NCBI RefSeq assembly: GCF_040412425.1 | Contig: NC_089744.1 | Span: 41,051,599-41,115,598 of the forward strand | Source of the DNA: Macrobrachium rosenbergii | Taxonomy: Eukaryota; Arthropoda; Malacostraca; Decapoda; Palaemonidae | Direction of reading: 5' to 3' | DNA length: 64,000 nt | Shown here: in pieces, positions 58,123 through 64,000 of the stretch | Layout of the letters: each line of letters starts with the position of its first letter | Numbering within the stretch: position 1 is the first letter of the stretch | Notes under the pieces: generated by a model | Database searches by the model: none | Seen by the model: only the letters and a program-made list of their open reading frames with translations | Told to the model about the DNA's origin: nothing | Program-made: the position numbers and the translations under genes

Positions 58123-60045
58123 GAAAGGGCTTCTCTATCTTGGAAGCCTGCCCAAGGGAAGAAGTCGAAGGGACTGCTGGACGTCTAGAAGACTGGGCCA
58201 GGAGGTCTTGAGTAGCCTTCTCTTGCAAAGTGGCGGCAGTAACCTTGACTAAGGACTGGGGAAAAAGATGGCTAGACATCGGGGCGAACAGCAACTCTGC
58301 CCTCTGTGAAGGAGAGACCGACTTCGCAGTGAAGTTGCAGTATAAGGCTCTCTTCTTTAAAAGCCCCTTACAGAAGTGGGCAGCCAGCTCTTCGGAGCCA
58401 TCCCTGACAGCCTTGTCCATGCAAGCTAGGACGCTGAATAAGTCTCCCAGACTAATGGAGTCAGGGCTTCGAGCCTGCAAGTCCAGGACTCCCAGGCACC
58501 AGTCCAGAAAGTTGAAAACTTCCATTGTTCTGGAGACACCTTTCAGATGGTGATCAGTTTCAGACAACGTCCAGGAAACCTTCGCTGAAGAAAGGAGAGA
58601 CCTCCTAGGAGCGTCCACAAGGCTGGCAAAAGTCCCCTTGGGAAGAGGAAGGAACTCTCCAACCAACATCCTCTCCTGTCTCATACCAAATCCCCGCTTT
58701 TCCCACTCAATCTTGACGGAGGCAGGGCGAAAGAAGTCTTGTACTGGGCCTTCCTGGAGTCCATCCACTCCTGAACTTTCTTAAAGGCCCTCTTCGTAGA
58801 GAGAGACGTGGCCATCTTCACAAAACCTGAAGTCTTCTGTGACTTTGATGAGGTTAACTGCGAAGGAGGAGGGCGAGGAGCAGAGGGTTGAAACTTGTCC
58901 CCAAACAAGTACTTCAGCAAACGTGTCAAGACCTGGTAATCGGAAGAAGCTGATGAAGTCGAGGACTGTTCCTCAACTGCAGGTTCCGATGCACTTGACA
59001 GCTCTCCTTCTTCAACTGGAGCAACCGAAGAGATTGGAGAAACTCTGGGAGGTCTGAGCCCTTGCAGTCCAACTCGCAAAAGGGACTTCTGCTTGGTAGA
59101 AGTCCGAGAGGGGTCGCGAAAATCTCGGCAAGAAGCGTCTTGACGAGCGTCCTGATGAGCGTCCTGACGAGGTCGAGCAGCAAGGGGAGCGTCTTGCCGA
59201 GCAGCATGAGGAGCGTCATGCTTAGCAGCATGAGAAGCGTCATGGAGAGAAAAAACCAGAGCGCCAGAACGAGGGGCGTCAAGCCTAGCAGCATGGAAAG
59301 CGTCAGCAAGAGGGAATTGGCGATCCCTGCTGAGACCAGTAAAGCGCTGAGCCAAAGGACTTCTAGAGGGCGGCGAAGCATGAGAAGAAGACGAACGCGG
59401 AGAAGGAGAAGGGGATGGCTTGGACCTCTTGATCGGCAGTCGGGAATCCTTCCAACGACGACACAGATCTGTCTCCTTCTGGGCCATTAACGAAGCCAAC
59501 TGCCGCTGCATGTCCAGCAGAAGCTTAAAAGTAGGAGAAGTCTCCTTCTCAGGAGAAGGGCTGATTCTGTGAGAGAGACGAGGGCGAGGGGATGCCTTCT
59601 TCCTTCTCACAGGGGAAGCAACAGCTCTCTCCCTGGAGCGACCGGAGCGCTCAAAAGCGTCATCGTCCGATTACGTCCTGGTCCTCTTCTGCGGCGGGAG
59701 GGCGTCAAAACTCTCCGGAGAAGAGCGAAGAGCGCCACGAGAAAAGGGACGTGAAGCGTCCCCTTCTCTGAAGCTTCTCTTCAAAGGTCGAGAGACCTTC
59801 CGAGAGCTCCACCCCTGACGCCGGGAGGAAGATTCGGGGACGAGAAGCAATCATGAGATTCGTGCCCGTGCACGATCCTTGGCAGCCTGGGAAGAGTCAA
59901 CAGGACCTGCCGAAGGGACGCCAGATCGGTGGGGGTCCGCATAACCCTCTTGCGGCTTTCGACTTGCCCACTCCCTGAGTCCTGGGAGTCCGGCAGAGGT
60001 CCAGGCCTAGAGGCATTATACGGCCGATCTGACGCCCCCTCCACA
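58123..60045 (-). pseudogene. DIRS gag-like protein, copy B, truncated
   Basis: Frames 59610-58681 (309 codons; Arg/Ser/Pro-rich with a run of Asp-Ala and His-Ala-Ala repeats) and 58768-58067 (FLDWCLGVLDLQARSPDSIS, CMDKAVRDGSEELAAHFCKG, LLKKRALYCNF) overlap, so one frameshift lies near 58700. An N-terminal fragment follows at 60045-59781 (SRPGPLPDSQDSGSGQVESR, matching copy A). The 5' end is lost at the LINE junction. Confidence 0.75.
59155..59300. repeat. Degenerate short repeat in DIRS gag
   Basis: GAGCGTCCTGACGAG, GGAGCGTCTTGCCGAGCAGC, GGAGCGTCATGCTTAGCAGC and GAAGCGTCATGGAGAG-type units follow each other, with periods of about 18-30 bp. On the minus strand they encode DAPHAARQDA-like Asp/Ala/His repeats. 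Confidence 0.7.
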
Positions 60046-60644
60046 TTATTATTATTATTAAAATAGTTTAACCAGACCACTGAGCTGACCATCAGCTCTC
60101 ATAGGGCTGGCCCGAAGGATTAGGATGAAATGACAAGTCTAGGTTAGAAGCCTAGCACTGGGACCTAATAGGTTACTTGTCAATGATGATGAATGAAAAT
60201 GAAATTAAAAGCTGTAAAAAGGCATATGCTTTCATACTGGAACACACTCACACAATAAATACATTTAAACTCATGCTTCCATACATACTCACTAAAAAGG
60301 TATATCAAAATTCAAAATAAATTAGGTAAAATCATAAAATTTACTTGTTTTAAAATTCATTATACTGATTGATTTTTTTTTTATATTTTTCCAATTAATT
60401 TGCAGCTTCTCATAAACATTAAAATGGGTGCTATTGAGAATGTTAAAGATTGACAAAATTTCTTCCATCGGTCTATTTCCAAAATTTGATAATCGCTGCA
60501 GGTTATATTTTGGACATTCACACAGTATATGTTTAACTGTTATCAGCACATTGCAATCTGGGCATTTGGGAAGAGGGCCACATGGACTGTTCATTAAGTG
60601 TCCATGTGTCAAATGAGTATGGCCTATTTGGAGACATGTCAGAA

Positions 60645-61160
60645 TTACTTGTGCTTCTCTCTCTCTCTCTGATATGACGAACTCCATTTTCCAACACTGG
60701 ATTTTATCTGTTTTAATTTATTATTATCAGGTTCTTCGTTCCATATATTTTGCCATTTTTTTACAAGGACTGTTTTTATATATCTTGTATAGTCACTGAT
60801 AGGGATGTCTACATTTGTTCTTGTCATGTGGACCGCTTCTTTAGCTGCTTTATCAGCCTCTTCATTTCCCTTAATCCCTACATGGGCAGGGATCCAACAT
60901 ATTTCAATATTTTTTCCCTTATTATACAATTTATGGAGTGAGAACTTTATATGTTGTACAATATTATTTTTTGGATTATAGCTTTGAATAGCTTCTATAG
61001 CACTTATGGAGTCGCTATAAATTACAAAATTATTATATGAGACTTCTCTAATTATTTTTATGGCTGATACTATTGCACATAACTCAGCTGTAAATACAGA
61101 GGCTTTGTCTGGGAGAAAGAACTGATACATTTTGTTTTGGGATACCGCAGCATATCCCAC
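60645..61160 (-). pseudogene. LINE RNase H domain, second copy
   Basis: A 171-codon frame with KASVFTAELCAIVSAIKI, NFVIYSDSISAIEAI and ICWIPAHVGIKGNEEADKAA, a well-preserved type I RNase H. A following frame (60687-60322) carries GPLPKCPDCNV and CECPKYN, a Cys-rich tail found at the C-terminus of many I-group and Jockey-group LINE proteins. Confidence 0.85.
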
Positions 61161-61623
61161 TCCGTACTGTGATTTAGATCCGTCAGTTTATATTGCGTAA
61201 TGTGGACCTTTTCGGATTATATGCTCTACTGCATGTTGTCTATGGTATTCTGGAGTATATGAATGATTTTTTGATAAATATTTCAAGTGTGTACAAATTC
61301 TCATTTTATTCATTGTCCAAGGAGGCGGCAATTTTAATATTACAGGTAATTGTATATGTATATTTAGTGACTGACTCAAACAATCTTCTAGCTCTAACTG
61401 GGAAAGAAGGTGGATGATTGTTTATAAACACATCTCTTAATCCAAATAATTTTTGGTTGAGAATCATTTGTCTGAATTCTCAGAGCACTCTTCATTGTTA
61501 CTAGCTCTCTATGGAGAGACAGAGGTAGTTCACCACATTCAACTTGTAAAGAAGATGTTGGTGATGATCGAAAAGCTCCTGAACATATTCTAAGGCCCTC
61601 ATTATGAACTGGGTCTACCGTTT

Positions 61624-62768
61624 TCAGCACTGCGTCTGATGCCGAGCCATATATTTCACATCCATAATCAACGATAGACAGCACTGTTGCTTTATACAAC
61701 AAAAGTAAAGGGTATGTCTATCGGCTCCCCAAGTAGTGTTTGACAGTTTTTTAGTTAGGTTTAATGCTCTTTTACATTTTGATTTCATGTATGTTAAGTG
61801 GGCTTTCCAGTTCATGTGAGTACCAAATACTAATCCTAAAAATTTTGCTGTTTGGCCAATTGGTATACTATGATTTCTGATTTTCAAGTCTATTTCTTCT
61901 CCTTTTTTCCATTTTTTGTTTTTATAAAACATGATTGCTTGGTTTTATCTATGGAAAATTTAAAGCCTACAGATAAAGCCCATTCATCTATTTTTATTAT
62001 GCTTTTATTAATGATTCGTTCTGCATGTTTTATTCGGGATGCTGAATAATATATGGCAAAATCATCCATATACAGGTTACTTTTAATACCAATAGGTAGA
62101 TTTTTACTGATATCATTAATTGCTAAAGTAAACAGTGTGCCACTAAGGACGCTTCCTGTGGAACACCATTTTCAAGAGGAAATGTTCTAGACAGAACATC
62201 ATCAATTCTCACCTGAAAACTGCGATTTGTCATAAAAGTTTTGTATAAACCTAGGTAAATGTCCACAGATGTTGTTTTGTAAAGTTTTTAATATGGCATA
62301 CCTCCATGTAGTGTCGTATGCTTTTTCAATGTCGAAAAAGACAGCTACAGTAATTTGTTTTCGTTCAAAACCTCAGCGTATATGGTCTTCTAAGTTACAG
62401 AGAGAATCTAATGTAGATCTATTACACTGTGACCCGAACTGAGTGGGAGTTAAAATTTTATTTTCTCGAATGTGCCATGTTAGTCGAGCATTTACCATTT
62501 TCTCTAGTAATTTGCACAAACAGCTTGTTAAAGAAATTGGTCTGTAATTGTTTACATTACTGGGATCTTTTCCTGGTTTGGGGATTGGGATAATTATAGC
62601 TTTACGCCATTCATCAGGAAATAAATTTCTAAGCCATAAGTGGTTATAAAACTCTAACAAGTATGTCTTTGCCAAAGGTGCTAAATGGCATATCATTTCA
62701 AAATATATATTGTCACCTCCAGGGGCAGATTTATTGCTGTTCAACAGAGCGAATTCTAGCTCTTCCAT
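61624..62768 (-). pseudogene. LINE reverse transcriptase, second copy
   Basis: Frame 62768-62373 (SAPGGDNIYFEMICHLAPLA, LFPDEWRKAIIIPIPKPGKD, NNYRPISLTS, LTPTQFGSQCNRST). Downstream, in other frames, come DIEKAYDTTW and the catalytic box as YMDD near 62062-62076, then 61932-61624 (KFLGLVFGTHMNWKAHLTYM, KRALNLTKKLSNTTWG). At least three frame breaks. It provides the uninterrupted reference for both insertion sites in the 20.8-31 kb copy. Confidence 0.83.
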
Positions 62769-62989
62769 ATTAAATTTTATATAATAATAAATATCTTCTA
62801 CTGTTTCAAAATTTATTGTTATTAATTCTATATTATTTTTCTTTGTGCAGAAATGTTCATCTAAATTTTGTTGCTACTTTACTACTTTTGTTAAATTTTC
62901 ACCTATTAAATTACTAATTTCTTTATGATCAAGTATTCTTTTCCCATCTTTTATTATGGCATGCCTAGGTGGTTTAACATGGGTACCAT

Positions 62990-63847
62990 TTATTTTCCTG
63001 AATTTTTCCCATATTTTTTGTATGGGAGTATTTTTAGAGAGATCTGATACATATTTTTCCATGAAATGATTCTTCCTTGTATTACTTCTCTTTTAAACTT
63101 TGCAGATATTTTATTATACAGAGGTTTTAATGTATCAATTTCTAATAATAATATAGTCAGTTTTTGTAAGGTTCCTTCTAATATTGGTAACGTTTTGTTT
63201 AATTTATTGAATTTTCCATTCAAATTATTTAGTCGTCTTCCAATTTGGTGTTTTATTTTTATTAATTCTGTTAGTTTTTCAGACCACCATAGGACTTTGT
63301 GTTTTGTCGGATGAGATTTGGATTTTGGTATTGCTTTATCAGCAGCATTTGTAATGAAATCAACAAGAAATTCATTAGTTTCATTATGGTCTTTCAAATA
63401 TTCAAATGGTGGGATATTCCTGGTGTGGAATTCATATTGTTCCCAATCTGCTTTATAAATGTTATATCGAGGGGCATGTTTGGTGGGGTTATTTTGTAAT
63501 AAAGAAATTAATATGGGGAAATGATCACTTGTATGCAAGTCATCTACCGTATTCCAGTCCAATCTGTCTACTATGTCTGCTGTACATAGAGTTAGGTCAA
63601 TCGAGGAATATGTTCCATGTGTTTTAGAGAAATATGTGCTGATTTCGTCATCATTTATACAGCACATGTCATATGAATCTATGAATTCCTCTATTTTATT
63701 TCCTGCTCTATTTGATTCTGTACAATTACAGTCCAACATTGGGTTGTGGGCATTAAAATCACCTACTATTAACGTTGGTTCCTTAGTATTATTAAGTAAT
63801 TCTTTGATTTTGTCAACGTCATAATTTTTATTAGGTTGATTGTACAA
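62990..63847 (-). pseudogene. LINE endonuclease and linker, second copy
   Basis: A 285-codon open frame begins within the endonuclease: EPTLIVGDFNAHNPMLDCNC, ESNRAGNKIEEFIDSYDMCC, SKTHGTYSSIDLTLC and DLHTSDHFPILISLL, followed by a basic linker. The true N-terminus is upstream (sequence continues to 64000 with a likely frameshift near 63850). Best preserved endonuclease in the window. The nuclease would nick target DNA to start reverse transcription. Confidence 0.82.
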
Positions 63848-64000
63848 ATTATGAATTACATAATTATCGTTTTTTATTCGTATTCTAATACTCGACCTTT
63901 GCAGATCAGTAAATTTTACAGGTACTTTGTCATAACATACTTTGTTATGTACATATATAGCAGTACCTAAATTTCCCTCTTCCTCTCTTGATGCAGATGC

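Larger units (their letters stand above)
54307..60045 (-). mobile_element. DIRS retrotransposon copy B, gag end truncated
   Basis: Collinear with copy A: left inverted terminal repeat (54307-54501), internal complementary region (54543-54638), recombinase, RT/RNase H and gag. At 60045 it stops within gag at a position matching about 52830 in copy A, and a LINE 3' tail begins. The N-terminus of gag and the right terminal repeat are therefore missing. Its genes are better preserved than those of copy A. Confidence 0.9.
60046..64000 (-). mobile_element. I-type LINE, second long copy, running off the window
   Basis: Same family as 20836-30990, without its two insertions. The 3' end is ATTATTATTATTATTAAAAT at about 60046-60064, then CAGACCACTGAGCTGACCAT. 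Reading the minus strand from the window edge: endonuclease, RT, RNase H and Cys segment. ORF1 lies outside the window. It is joined directly to the cut end of DIRS copy B. Confidence 0.9.

Overview
This is eukaryotic nuclear DNA, almost certainly from an arthropod and most probably a decapod crustacean. The grounds are very long (TA)n and (TATG)n microsatellites, several DIRS retrotransposons, I-group LINEs, pogo/Tigger, mariner and piggyBac-like DNA transposons, and one split BTB gene with conventional GT/AG splice sites. No prokaryotic operon, rRNA, tRNA or CRISPR array was recognised. The decapod assignment is an inference from repeat content, not proof.

Layout. 1-2.2 kb: end of a Tigger-like repeat abutting a decayed mariner-like element whose right end runs into 700 bp of (TATG)n/(TA)n. 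2.9-10.25 kb: non-coding, AT-rich DNA with several small inverted-repeat elements and microsatellites. 10.25-17.17 kb: an LTR retrotransposon with both LTRs, a broken gag and an aspartic protease but no visible reverse transcriptase or integrase, set inside (TA)n DNA. 17.5-18.7 kb: second copy of a segment also seen at 8.05-9.09 kb, carrying an inverted-repeat element. 18.9-20.8 kb: decayed DIRS relic. 20.8-31.0 kb: near full-length I-type LINE (minus strand) carrying two nested insertions: a 1.86 kb giant foldback flanked by TA (22305-24162) and a 1.8 kb TTAA-flanked piggyBac-like element with a 378 bp internal tandem repeat (25190-26990).

31.1-45.2 kb: the one convincing host gene, on the minus strand. 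A 79 bp exon with a start codon (45175-45097) joins in phase 0 to a 1326 bp exon (32473-31148), and together they form a BTB/POZ domain followed by a long polar tail. The 12.6 kb intron between them is filled with a LINE 3' fragment, a Tigger nest with a dead transposase, and a second LINE relic. The gene continues beyond 31148 and its later exons were not found.

45.4-60.05 kb: a DIRS cluster on the minus strand. It holds tandem terminal modules and a recombinase end from one family, a complete DIRS (47114-53653) with inverted terminal repeats and an internal complementary region, a further solo module, and a second copy of the same family (54307-60045) cut off at its gag end. 60.05-64 kb: another I-type LINE, running off the window edge.

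Most transposon genes are broken by frameshifts or stops. Many differences between repeat copies are one- to three-base indels, so part of the damage could be residual sequencing error.
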